Assembly (NCBI GenBank): GCA_963848675.1
Contig: CAWKEY010000007.1
Location: 1-15,269, forward strand
Reading direction: 5' to 3'
DNA from: CAWKEY01 sp963848675
GTDB lineage: Bacteria; Pseudomonadota; Gammaproteobacteria; Methylococcales; Methylomonadaceae
DNA: 15,269 nucleotides
The translations under genes were made by a program, and so were the position numbers. The notes beneath the pieces are model-generated. The model did no database searches. It was given only the letters and a program-made list of their open reading frames with translations, and had not been told where the DNA came from. This document shows, one piece after another, positions 8,929 through 15,269 of the stretch; the first letter of the stretch is position 1, and every line of letters begins with the position of its first letter.

Positions 8929-10194
8929 CTATCGAGAGTCGTCAGCTTGCATTGGCGCCAATCTGCTGAGTTCGTCGGCAAAGTAGGCGGCAAAATCGAT
9001 GCCAAATGCTTTTTCAATAGCGGCAAAGCTTAAATCAAAATGACAAATTAATTGTGTAATCACGGCGCGACGCAGTTTGTCATCTTCATTGAGCTCAACG
9101 CCTTTGAATACCGGCAGCCTGCCCTGTGTGATAAGCCGGTCATATTCGTCCAATTCCTTGACATTCTGGATATAGGCATCCCCGACCCGGCCTATTGAAG
9201 TAATGCCCAAGCCGACCAGATCGCAATCCGAGTGCGTGGAATAGCCCTGAAAATTCCGGTACAGCTTGCCCTCACGCTGGGCAACGGCCAGCTCGTCATC
9301 GGGCTTGGCGAAGTGATCCATACCGATATAGACATAACCAGCCTCGGTGAGGCGTTGGCCGACCATTTGCAGAATATCCAGCTTGATCTCCGCAGAGGGC
9401 AGATCGACTTCATTGATCTGGCGCTGGGTTTTAAAGCGCGCGGGCAAATGGGCATAATTGAAGATCGAGAAGCGATCCGGGGCAACGGCCAGTATTTTGT
9501 CCAGGGTTTTCGCGAAGGTGGTGACCGTTTGCAACGGCAGGCCGTAAATCAGATCAATATTGGTGGAACGAAAGCCCTCGGCGCGCGCGGCCTCTAAAAC
9601 GCTAAAAGTCTGTTCTTCGCTCTGAATGCGATTCACGGCTTTTTGTACCGCTGGATCAAAGTCTTGCAGACCCAGACTGATCCGGTTAAAGCCCAGTTCT
9701 CGCAAGTGTTTGATAGTCTGGGAATGGGTTTCCCGGGGATCAACTTCAATAGAATATTCGCCCTGATCGTCCTCTCTTAACCAGAAATGCTGCCGGGTCA
9801 CCGCCATTAACTGTTGCATCTGCTCAGAGCTTAAAAAAGTCGGCGTGCCACCGCCCCAGTGCAATTGGTTGACGATTCGGTTTCGGTCAAACAAGGCGCC
9901 CTGCATGGCGATTTCTTTAAACAGATTAGCTAGGTAGGGCTCCGCATGCTTGCGGTTTTTGGTAATGATTTTGTTGCAGGCGCAATAAAAACACACGGTA
10001 TCGCAAAAAGGAATGTGAAAATACAGCGATAAAGGCCCGCCCGCGGCATTGGATTTGGCGATGTGCTGACGGTATTCCTGGTCGCCAAAGCCTTCATGCA
10101 ATTCCAAAGCCGTCGGATAGGACGTGTAACGCGGGCCGGCCTTGTCGTAGCGATGAATCAGCTTGAGGTCGAATTTGATTGATTGATCCATCAT
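8929..10194 (-). CDS. hemN: Oxygen-independent coproporphyrinogen III oxidase (frameshifted C-terminus)
   Basis: A radical SAM enzyme that decarboxylates coproporphyrinogen III to protoporphyrinogen IX in anaerobic or microaerobic haem synthesis, in the cytoplasm. PRYTSYPTA (residues 21-29) and the cluster motif FCDTVCFYCAC (Cys64, 68, 71, plus Cys73) match HemN closely. HWGGGTPTFL (about 114), the YSIEVDPRETH segment and INEVDLPSAEIKLDILQM follow in family order. The frame stops at 8929-8931 after 421 residues, short of the usual 455-460. Directly beyond, in another frame, lie LSIVTTQGIQVLAAGR and LLIRNICMVFDRYLAQKQQ, ending at TGA 8813-8815. That is the classic HemN C-terminus. One missing base near 8938-8943 would restore about 460 codons. 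The start ATG overlaps the ccmI stop (ATGA), so hemN is the last gene of the ccm operon. It is HemN proper, not HemW, judging by length and the NICMVFD tail. Confidence 0.92.
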   Translation of the reverse strand: MMDQSIKFDLKLIHRYDKAGPRYTSYPTALELHEGFGDQEYRQHIAKSNAAGGPLSLYFHIPFCDTVCFYCACNKIITKNRKHAEPYLANLFKEIAMQGALFDRNRIVNQLHWGGGTPTFLSSEQMQQLMAVTRQHFWLREDDQGEYSIEVDPRETHSQTIKHLRELGFNRISLGLQDFDPAVQKAVNRIQSEEQTFSVLEAARAEGFRSTNIDLIYGLPLQTVTTFAKTLDKILAVAPDRFSIFNYAHLPARFKTQRQINEVDLPSAEIKLDILQMVGQRLTEAGYVYIGMDHFAKPDDELAVAQREGKLYRNFQGYSTHSDCDLVGLGITSIGRVGDAYIQNVKELDEYDRLITQGRLPVFKGVELNEDDKLRRAVITQLICHFDLSFAAIEKAFGIDFAAYFADELSRLAPMQADDSR

Positions 10195-11408
10195 TTTATT
10201 TTGTCCTTAATCACTATTGACTTGATGCCGGTTTCGGCTACCACAACCGAATCGACGATGCCGATCAAATCCCCGGCCTGTTGAACGGCGTTGCCTGATT
10301 TTGAAATACGCGCCACCAGCTTAACCTGTTCGAAGTTGGATAACTTCATCGCCGGCATCATCGCCATGCTGTCATTCAGCTTGACTGTTAACGGCAAATC
10401 AGCGACTTGTTTGCGCACGATGGCCAGTGGCATTTGGGGGCCCGATAATGCCTGAGCATACACAAAAACAGTATCATCAGGGCTGGCGAATGCCTGAAGC
10501 CCGGGCGCTAAACTCACCTGAACTTCAATACTCTTTGTATTACCAGGTTGCGCTGATTTTGATTGCACTTGCGCGGCGCCTGCCGGTATCTCAGTAGCGA
10601 GCTTTACCAGCAAACCTTGCACTTCTTGCCGAGCCGTTGAATCTGGCGGTAATAGCGCTTCCAGTTTTGTCCACAAGGTTCTTGCCGCAACAAAATCGCC
10701 TGTTTGCGCTTTCGCCATGCCGCCAAACCACAATCCGCTCACGTTGTCAGGCTCCATCGCCAGGACTTTAAACACCAATTCGGCGGGCTTTCCAGCGAGT
10801 TGTTCGTTATTGGCGAAAGCCATCGCTTCGGCGTAAAGCAGCATAAGCTCTGGTTGGTCTCCCATTAATTTGTAAGCGTGGTCAAAGGCATCAACAGCTT
10901 TAGGATATTGCTGCAAATACTTGTAGGATCGGCCTAACATTAACCAGCCCTGCGCATCATCCGGTTGTTTTTTCAGGTGCTCTGCCAGACCTGCAACCAT
11001 GTCGTTGATCTGCGCCAGATCGGGTGTGGGTGCGGCAGCCGAAACAGTTAAGGCACCATAATTACCCAGCGCCGCATACAATGAAAGTGCGACTAAAGGC
11101 AACGCCAAAACCAGTACAAACACCATCCAGCGGCCTTGTGACACGGGTTTTTCTGCCGGATGCGCTATGTCCAGATCATCACTGAGCGCTGCTTCAAGCT
11201 CTGCAAACTGTTCATCGTATTGATCCTGGGATAAAGCGCCGGCCCGCAACTGCGCTTTAAGCTCTGCCAGCCGCTGCGCGGCAATGGTAATGTTGCGCTG
11301 GTCTTGATCGTCCGCGGGAACAGCGCGTTTGCGCCATAACGGCGGCAGGATAATCAAAAAAGCGATCAGGATCAGCGCACCGTCCAACAGCCAGAATATC
11401 GTAGTCAA
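10191..11408 (-). CDS. ccmI: Cytochrome c maturation protein CcmI
   Basis: CcmI binds apocytochrome c C-termini through TPRs and presents them to the haem lyase complex at the periplasmic face. The 405 residues show the expected bipartite plan. An N-terminal span (FWLLDGALILIAFLIILPPL) comes first, then a cytoplasmic coiled loop (QRLAELKAQLRAGALSQDQY), then a second span near residue 95 (WMVFVLVLALPLVALSLYA). A periplasmic TPR region follows (DDAQGWLMLGRSYKYLQQYP and next repeats), then a C-terminal beta-rich domain (VQVSLAPGLQAFASPDDTVF) found in long CcmI proteins. The start codon is TTG at 11406-11408, overlapping the ccmH stop in a TTGA arrangement. No ATG lies close enough to keep the first membrane span. 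Its own stop overlaps the hemN start (ATGA). No lesions are seen. Confidence 0.92.
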   Translation of the reverse strand: MTTIFWLLDGALILIAFLIILPPLWRKRAVPADDQDQRNITIAAQRLAELKAQLRAGALSQDQYDEQFAELEAALSDDLDIAHPAEKPVSQGRWMVFVLVLALPLVALSLYAALGNYGALTVSAAAPTPDLAQINDMVAGLAEHLKKQPDDAQGWLMLGRSYKYLQQYPKAVDAFDHAYKLMGDQPELMLLYAEAMAFANNEQLAGKPAELVFKVLAMEPDNVSGLWFGGMAKAQTGDFVAARTLWTKLEALLPPDSTARQEVQGLLVKLATEIPAGAAQVQSKSAQPGNTKSIEVQVSLAPGLQAFASPDDTVFVYAQALSGPQMPLAIVRKQVADLPLTVKLNDSMAMMPAMKLSNFEQVKLVARISKSGNAVQQAGDLIGIVDSVVVAETGIKSIVIKDKIK

Positions 11409-11860
11409 GAGGCGTCACCCTTATCCAATAAACGGCGGATTTTTGCTTTTTTTTCCGGACTCAATTCAGCCGCAACCGTCCTTTTGCGCCGGACAATTAA
11501 AAATACCGCCATCAGGCCAATCAGTAAAAAAGCCACCGGCGCCAGCCAAAGTATGCCGGTCTTGGCTTTAAAAGGCGGATTATATAAAACAAAATCACCG
11601 TAACGCGCCGTCATAAAATCCGCAATTTCCTGTTTTGTTTTGCCCTGTTGCAGCATTTCATAGACCTGTCTGCGCAAATCCTGCGCCAAATCGGCATTGG
11701 AATCGGCAATGGTCTGATTTTGACAAACCAGGCAGCGCAATTCCGAAATCAGCGATTGATAAGACTGCTGTTGCTCGGCATTGGCAAACTGCCGGTATTC
11801 GACCGCAGCCAGCGCCGTATTGGCCGTTATCAGCAAAAAAAGCAGCGTTAAAGTCTTCAT
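11405..11860 (-). CDS. ccmH: Cytochrome c maturation protein CcmH (thiol oxidoreductase)
   Basis: CcmH helps keep the CXXCH cysteines of apocytochrome c reduced for haem attachment, in the periplasm. The 151-residue product has a signal peptide (MKTLTLLFLLITANTALA). The family motif LRCLVCQNQ has the redox pair Cys43/Cys46. DLRRQVYEMLQQGKT and FMTARYGDFVLYNPPF follow, and there is one C-terminal anchor span (ILWLAPVAFLLIGLMAVFLIV) with a basic tail. This is the short form with CcmI separate, as in most gammaproteobacteria other than E. coli, where the two are fused. The ATG overlaps the ccmG stop by 4 nt (ATGA) and its stop overlaps the ccmI TTG, so translational coupling across the operon is likely. 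Confidence 0.95.
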   Translation of the reverse strand: MKTLTLLFLLITANTALAAVEYRQFANAEQQQSYQSLISELRCLVCQNQTIADSNADLAQDLRRQVYEMLQQGKTKQEIADFMTARYGDFVLYNPPFKAKTGILWLAPVAFLLIGLMAVFLIVRRKRTVAAELSPEKKAKIRRLLDKGDAS

Positions 11861-12393
11861 GAGGAGGGTTCTGCCTGTAATTGAGCAATCAGCGGAAGGA
11901 AGGTCTTCTGCACATCGTCAGCGGTAACCGGCCCGGTGTGTTTGTAACGAATTACGCCCTGTTTGTCGATGACAAAGGTCTCGGGCACACCGTATACGCC
12001 CCAGTCGATGCCAATGCGGCCGTCCTGATCCATAATGCTGACATCATAGGGATTGCCCAATTGCGCCAGCCAGCTTTTGGCCGCCTCCGGCTCATCCTTA
12101 TAATTCAGACCGATAATCACAACGGCTTTTTGCTGTGCCAACTGATTGAGTATCGGATGCTCGGACCGGCAAGAGGCGCACCAGGATGCCCATACATTAA
12201 ACAGCCAGACCTGGCCTTTTAAATCACTTTGGCTTAACAGTTTCGAAGGCTCGTCAAGCTTGGGTGCGGAAAATGCCGGGGCCGGTTTACCCAGCAAGGG
12301 CGACGGAATTTCACGCGGATTAAGATGTAAACCCAGCGCCAGAAACACCGCCAGGATAATAAACAAGACCAAGGGGATGATGTATTTAAGCAT
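11857..12393 (-). CDS. ccmG: Thiol:disulfide interchange protein CcmG/DsbE
   Basis: A membrane-anchored periplasmic thioredoxin-like reductant in the cytochrome c maturation pathway that passes electrons to CcmH and apocytochrome. An N-terminal signal anchor (MLKYIIPLVLFIILAVFLAL) precedes GKPAPAFSAPKL. The active site FNVWASWCASCRSEHP carries Cys72 and Cys75, and the fold ends in the cis-Pro region GVYGVPETFVIDKQG. Length (178) is normal for DsbE/CcmG. It normally follows ccmF directly; here 26 bases separate it from the end of the upstream HNH gene, so its transcription probably runs through the defence pair or starts within it. No strong Shine-Dalgarno is visible in the AT-rich leader. Confidence 0.95.
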   Translation of the reverse strand: MLKYIIPLVLFIILAVFLALGLHLNPREIPSPLLGKPAPAFSAPKLDEPSKLLSQSDLKGQVWLFNVWASWCASCRSEHPILNQLAQQKAVVIIGLNYKDEPEAAKSWLAQLGNPYDVSIMDQDGRIGIDWGVYGVPETFVIDKQGVIRYKHTGPVTADDVQKTFLPLIAQLQAEPSS

Positions 12394-12419
12394 TGTAAAA
12401 AAACATAACCATCGAATAA

Positions 12420-13109
12420 CTAACCAACATGTTGCTTACGCGCATTTATGAAACTTTTAGTTTTTTGAAGCTCCAGTATTAAAAATCGCTTTAACTCATC
12501 GTTGTCATTCTGTAATTCAGTGACTATTTGGTAAAGTTGAGTAATCGTATCTTCGCGTAAACGTTTAAGCCGTAAACAATTAAGATTTAGGACTTCCAAA
12601 GTGTGCTCTACTTTATCAGTATCTGGGGAACTCAGACCTGGATACGCTATCGCGCGTCCGTCCAACTCAAAACTGAAATAATGCTCGCAATTCGAGTCGG
12701 TAGGTTTGATAAACAGCGATTCATCAAACTTATTAGTTCTTTTTAATTCCGCATGTCCACAACTAACGGGAGCAGGGTCTTTTTCATCAGCTTTTATCTC
12801 TCCGCCTGTAGCAAAGCAGGACAATACTAAATTATCATAATCGAAGGTCAATGCCGGGTGTTTTTCTTTGGGCAAGATATGGTCAACGTGAGATCCGATG
12901 TTCTGATTATCCGAATTTTCCAACCCTATTTCACAATAAACGCACAAGCCATTTTGACGCGCATGTAACGCAGCTTTGAGTTGTCTTCTACTTGCAGTTC
13001 TTTTAGTGAATCGTTGCCATGCTTCAGTTGGATTATTAGGGATGGGCTGTCTTGTTTTGCAGGACTGCAACAGAGGAGGAATATCAGAACTTACCGGCAA
13101 ATATTTCAC
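12420..13109 (-). CDS. ptuB: HNH endonuclease, PtuB-like (Septu/retron-associated family)
   Basis: A predicted HNH nuclease that would act as effector of a two-gene anti-phage system with the adjacent ATPase. Visible motifs are a zinc-type CVYCE pair, HVDHILPK (the HNH core), NLVLSC, and a late CGHAELK. This spacing is typical of the TIGR02646/PtuB family. I chose the GTG at 13107-13109, which overlaps the ATPase stop as GTGA, has GAGG upstream, and yields an MKYLPVSS-like start common in the family. An in-frame ATG at 13131-13133 would add 8 residues inside the ATPase gene. The product is about 229 residues, with a Leu/Glu-rich C-terminal helix region. No reverse transcriptase or retron RNA is visible nearby, so plain Septu-like PtuAB fits better than a retron. 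Function is inferred from family and pairing. Confidence 0.82.
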   Translation of the reverse strand: MKYLPVSSDIPPLLQSCKTRQPIPNNPTEAWQRFTKRTASRRQLKAALHARQNGLCVYCEIGLENSDNQNIGSHVDHILPKEKHPALTFDYDNLVLSCFATGGEIKADEKDPAPVSCGHAELKRTNKFDESLFIKPTDSNCEHYFSFELDGRAIAYPGLSSPDTDKVEHTLEVLNLNCLRLKRLREDTITQLYQIVTELQNDNDELKRFLILELQKTKSFINARKQHVG

Positions 13110-14518
13110 GCTGGCCCTCGCTTTGCTTTCCATTTGCTGATGACCATATCGGCTAATTTCAATTTGCTGTATTCGCTTCCAAAAGTTTTTTCAAGTGTTT
13201 GCCGCCATTGCGTAACTTCCGAAGAATCGATATCTCCCTGATTAATGCGTTGCAAATAGCGTTGCAGTAAATCCGTCTCATCAGTATGAGGTCTGGAGCT
13301 GACATGCATAAGGTCTTCCAATACAACTTTGCTTTCTTCGCCATATGTGTTAATTGAAGGTGTTAACACATCGCAATCAGCGGTTAATAAGCGGATACAT
13401 TTTGCTTGAACAGTAGTTAATACTTGCGGGCTATGCGTGGTGACAATGAACTGGATTTTCGGAAAGGCTTTAATTAAATTTCCCAATATCGTTTGTTGCC
13501 ATTCTGGATGGAGATGCATATCGATTTCATCAATCATGACCACACCGCTTGTTTCTTTCGCAGCATTCAAGCCTAAATGCGGATTTAATTTAATGCAGCG
13601 ATAAGCAATATCGCCAACCATCGCCAATACGCCACGAATACCATCACTCAGTAAACCAACTTTTAAAGTGCCGTGTTCTTTGTGTTTAAGCACTAATGAT
13701 TTCTCCTGACGCACACTGTATTCCAAGGAATGCCAACCTGTTTCTTGTAAAACGCTATCGATGGCTTGTTGTACTCCTTGAATCGTGTTCTTCCATACTG
13801 AATCGATCTCAGAAGACAAACCTTTTTCAGATCGTTTAATTTGATCTTCCCGATAACTTTCAAAAACCCAGGTGAACCATTCGGCAAAATGTTTATATGA
13901 AGAAGCGGGATCCAGGCAGTCTCGATAAGCAAATAAGCGCATATAAAAACTGGCATCATGCTTTTTTTTCTTTTCCATTAAACGTTTTTGATTCCAAAGC
14001 CGTCCTGTACCGTAATAACCCGCAGTAGGTAAATTAATGACAGTACCATCGGTATCTCTTATATGCCATTGTGTTAGAGAAGCCAAGCTAAGTATCTCTT
14101 TACAAGCGCTATCATCTTTAGTTTGTGTACGAGGAACTTCGCTTTCACGAAAACGTGACCAAATCAATAATTTCCCCCGATCTTCGATATTTATCACATC
14201 AAGATCGAAATTCCCTTGCAAAGTGATTTTGCAGGGAAGTTGACGAACCATATCAACATATCCATCACCTATTGTGGAATCGTGTTTTATTACCACCCTC
14301 ACATCATCAATACTAATAGCGTTAGCTGGATCATTATATCCAGTGTGCGCCAAATCAAAGCCTCTGATAAACGGCCACAAACCAATACGAATAGCATCCA
14401 GCACTGACGATTTACCTTGCCCGTTTTTTGCAACAAGCACAGTCAGTTGTTGATCTAAATCAATAGATAACGATTTAAAACAACGAAAATTGATTATCTC
14501 AAGTTTTTTTAGTTTCAT
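13106..14518 (-). CDS. ptuA: AAA/ABC-type ATPase, PtuA-like (Septu-type defence)
   Basis: A 470-residue SMC/RecF-like ATPase predicted to sense or control activation of the HNH partner. The start MKLKKLEIINFRCFKSLSIDL is the classic RecF/OLD-type opening. Walker A is AKNGQGKSS (residues 30-38; the usual first Gly is Ala). A signature-like LLSDGIRGVLAM lies about residue 290. Walker B VVMIDEIDMHLHPEWQ sits near residue 325, and the His-switch FIVTTHSPQVL soon after. The middle (about 170-280) is helical and charged, as expected for the insertion between ABC halves. A good Shine-Dalgarno (AAGGAA) precedes the ATG. Its end overlaps the HNH gene by 4 nt. No TOPRIM nuclease domain is seen at the C-terminus, so it is not an OLD nuclease itself. 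No frame lesions. The region is more AT-rich than the ccm genes on both sides, suggesting acquisition. Confidence 0.85.
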   Translation of the reverse strand: MKLKKLEIINFRCFKSLSIDLDQQLTVLVAKNGQGKSSVLDAIRIGLWPFIRGFDLAHTGYNDPANAISIDDVRVVIKHDSTIGDGYVDMVRQLPCKITLQGNFDLDVINIEDRGKLLIWSRFRESEVPRTQTKDDSACKEILSLASLTQWHIRDTDGTVINLPTAGYYGTGRLWNQKRLMEKKKKHDASFYMRLFAYRDCLDPASSYKHFAEWFTWVFESYREDQIKRSEKGLSSEIDSVWKNTIQGVQQAIDSVLQETGWHSLEYSVRQEKSLVLKHKEHGTLKVGLLSDGIRGVLAMVGDIAYRCIKLNPHLGLNAAKETSGVVMIDEIDMHLHPEWQQTILGNLIKAFPKIQFIVTTHSPQVLTTVQAKCIRLLTADCDVLTPSINTYGEESKVVLEDLMHVSSRPHTDETDLLQRYLQRINQGDIDSSEVTQWRQTLEKTFGSEYSKLKLADMVISKWKAKRGPA

Positions 14519-14520
14519 TG

Positions 14521-14526
14521 TTCCTT
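14521..14526 (-). promoter_or_regulatory. Ribosome binding site of the PtuA-like gene
   Basis: Read on the minus strand, AAGGAA lies two bases before the ATG at 14518. It supports that start and shows the defence pair carries its own translation signal instead of being coupled to ccmF. Confidence 0.6.
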
Positions 14527-14676
14527 TTACTTAGGGGAACCTCTAATAATTCAAAATTTTGTTTTTCTGATGATTGTAATGCATTGATTTTATTTGAGCG
14601 CGATTTCCAGAAAAGCAATTTTTAGAGACCCCCTTAAGATGATTTCCAATAATGAGCCCACCAAATGAATCGTCCC

Positions 14677-14747
14677 CGAAAAGCACGAAAAATCCCACTA
14701 CACAATTCTTTCGAATAGTTTTTTCGTGTCTTTCGTGATTTTCGTGG
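14677..14747. repeat. Small interspersed-type repeat with CACGAAA units (inverted and tandem)
   Basis: CACGAAAAA (14684-14692) is answered by TTTTTTCGTG (14719-14728), an inverted pair with a loop of about 26 bases. The right arm continues as closely spaced TTTCGTG units at 14722-14728, 14731-14737 and 14740-14746. On the minus strand this reads as repeated CACGAAA. Similar short CACGAAA-rich intergenic elements are scattered in many environmental proteobacterial genomes and yield spurious NHERHEK-like peptides; that comparison is from memory and not searched here. It may be a non-autonomous mobile element or transcription-related hairpin at the edge of the inserted defence cassette. Confidence 0.55.
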
Positions 14748-14786
14748 ATCATATTTTTTCCTAGGAATCAGCAGCCAAGGCGCGCG

Positions 14787-15269
14787 CTACGCAGTTTTCG
14801 CTTTCCAATACCGTCTGTCGCAGGCCGCGCATAGCCCGCCCAGCGCCATGAATACCGCGCCCAGCCAAATCCAGCGAATGAAAGCCTTGTAATAAATCCT
14901 GAGGCTCCATGCGCCCTGATCGCCCAAGGGTTCACCGATGGCCACGAATAAATCCCTGAACAGACCGGCATCAATGGCTGCTTCGGTCATGGGCATTTTT
15001 TGCACCTGATAAACCCGTTTTTGCGGTTCGAGTTTGGCGACCTGCTTGCCCTCGTGACTGACGCTAACAAACGCCTGTTCAGCTAGATAATTAGGCCCTT
15101 GGGTTTGCTTGACGCCGTGAAATTCAAAGCTATAGCCGGACATATCCAGCGTATCGTTTGGCGCCATGCGCACGTCTTTTTCCACGCTATAAACGCTGGT
15201 GTAGGTAATGCCGTCACAAATACGGCGATACCGAAATGCGCCAAGGTCATACCGTAATAACCGGCCGGT
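14787..15269 (-). CDS. ccmF: Cytochrome c haem lyase subunit CcmF, C-terminal part (window-truncated, one frameshift)
   Basis: CcmF is the multi-span inner-membrane haem lyase subunit that attaches haem from holo-CcmE to apocytochrome c. The window holds its last 160 or so codons. From the right edge the frame reads GYYGMTLAHFGIAVFVT, a conserved CcmF membrane segment. A one-base deficit near 15210 then shifts into YTSVYSVEKDVRMAPNDTLD. The rest is intact: YSFEFHGVKQTQGPNY, MTEAAIDAGLFRDLFVAIGE, then the last span (RWIWLGAVFMALGGLCAA) and DRRYWKAKTA with TAG at 14787-14789. All these are family landmarks. Restoring one G (ACGG-CATTACC to ACGGGCATTACC on the coding strand) gives FVTGITYTSVYSVEKD. 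Because CcmF is needed for all c-type cytochromes, an indel error is at least as likely as true loss. It is the first visible gene of the ccm run, which then continues with ccmG beyond the defence pair. Confidence 0.92.
   Translation of the reverse strand, partial: TGRLLRYDLGAFRYRRICDGITYTSVYSVEKDVRMAPNDTLDMSGYSFEFHGVKQTQGPNYLAEQAFVSVSHEGKQVAKLEPQKRVYQVQKMPMTEAAIDAGLFRDLFVAIGEPLGDQGAWSLRIYYKAFIRWIWLGAVFMALGGLCAACDRRYWKAKTA

Larger units (their letters stand above)
14519..14786. other. Spacer between ccmF and the PtuA-like gene
   Basis: These 268 AT-rich bases separate ccmF from the ATPase gene. They hold the CACGAAA-type repeat described separately, and no convincing protein gene. A 69-codon minus-strand frame (14543-14752) begins by translating the repeat itself (ENHERHEK) and is best seen as spurious. 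A promoter for the defence pair probably lies here, but no box is clear enough to call. Confidence 0.5.

Noticed and set aside
14543..14752. 69-codon minus-strand frame next to the defence pair, considered as a small antitoxin-like gene
   Set aside because: Its N-terminus is just the translated CACGAAA repeat (HENHERHEK) and the rest lacks features.
12420..14786. A retron (Ec78 type) using the PtuA/PtuB effector pair
   Set aside because: No reverse transcriptase gene and no structured msr/msd-like RNA are visible beside the pair in this window.
1..15269. tRNA, rRNA, CRISPR array or insertion sequence
   Set aside because: No repeat-spacer pattern, transposase, cloverleaf-like CCA region or rRNA motif was seen on reading either strand.

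Overview
The window looks like chromosome from a gammaproteobacterial (type I, Methylococcales-like) methanotroph. Three things point there. It holds bacterial sterol-synthesis genes (oxidosqualene cyclase plus squalene monooxygenase). A three-gene set follows that matches the BstABC sterol transporter described from Methylococcus capsulatus. A gammaproteobacterial-style cytochrome c maturation run (ccmF-ccmG-ccmH-ccmI) with hemN fills the other half. The assignment rests on gene content only; no rRNA or taxonomic marker is present.

Left half, + strand (1-8681), the sterol locus. After the broken 3' end of an unidentified gene (1-369) comes an oxidosqualene cyclase (448-2690). It is recognisable end to end but interrupted by about eleven frame changes and two in-frame stops. 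An apparently intact squalene monooxygenase follows (2737-4083). Then a tightly packed, visibly more GC-rich operon encodes a two-half RND/MMPL transporter (bstA, 4327-7043, many lesions), a PhnD-like periplasmic binding protein (bstB, 7043-7873, one frame change near its 3' end) and a TPR/TatT-like outer-membrane lipoprotein (bstC, 7888-8681, one frame change). Together these would epoxidise and cyclise squalene, then move the sterol from the inner membrane through the periplasm to the outer membrane. As read here, only the epoxidase is clearly whole.

Right half, - strand (15269 down to 8813). Genes read in the order ccmF (3' part), an AAA ATPase plus HNH nuclease pair, ccmG, ccmH, ccmI, hemN. 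The ccmG-ccmH-ccmI-hemN genes are joined by 4-nt stop/start overlaps and form one operon: periplasmic thiol reduction, apocytochrome handling and haem synthesis. Between ccmF and ccmG, which are normally adjacent, sits a two-gene PtuA/PtuB-like (Septu-type) anti-phage cassette in the same orientation, with a small CACGAAA-type repeat element on its ccmF side. Its lower GC suggests later acquisition.

Main caution: hemN and ccmF, normally conserved housekeeping genes, also each carry one frame change. Part of the damage may therefore be sequencing or assembly indels rather than biology. The very uneven lesion density (dense in osc and mid-bstA, absent from squalene monooxygenase, ccmGHI and the defence pair) argues against a uniform error rate.
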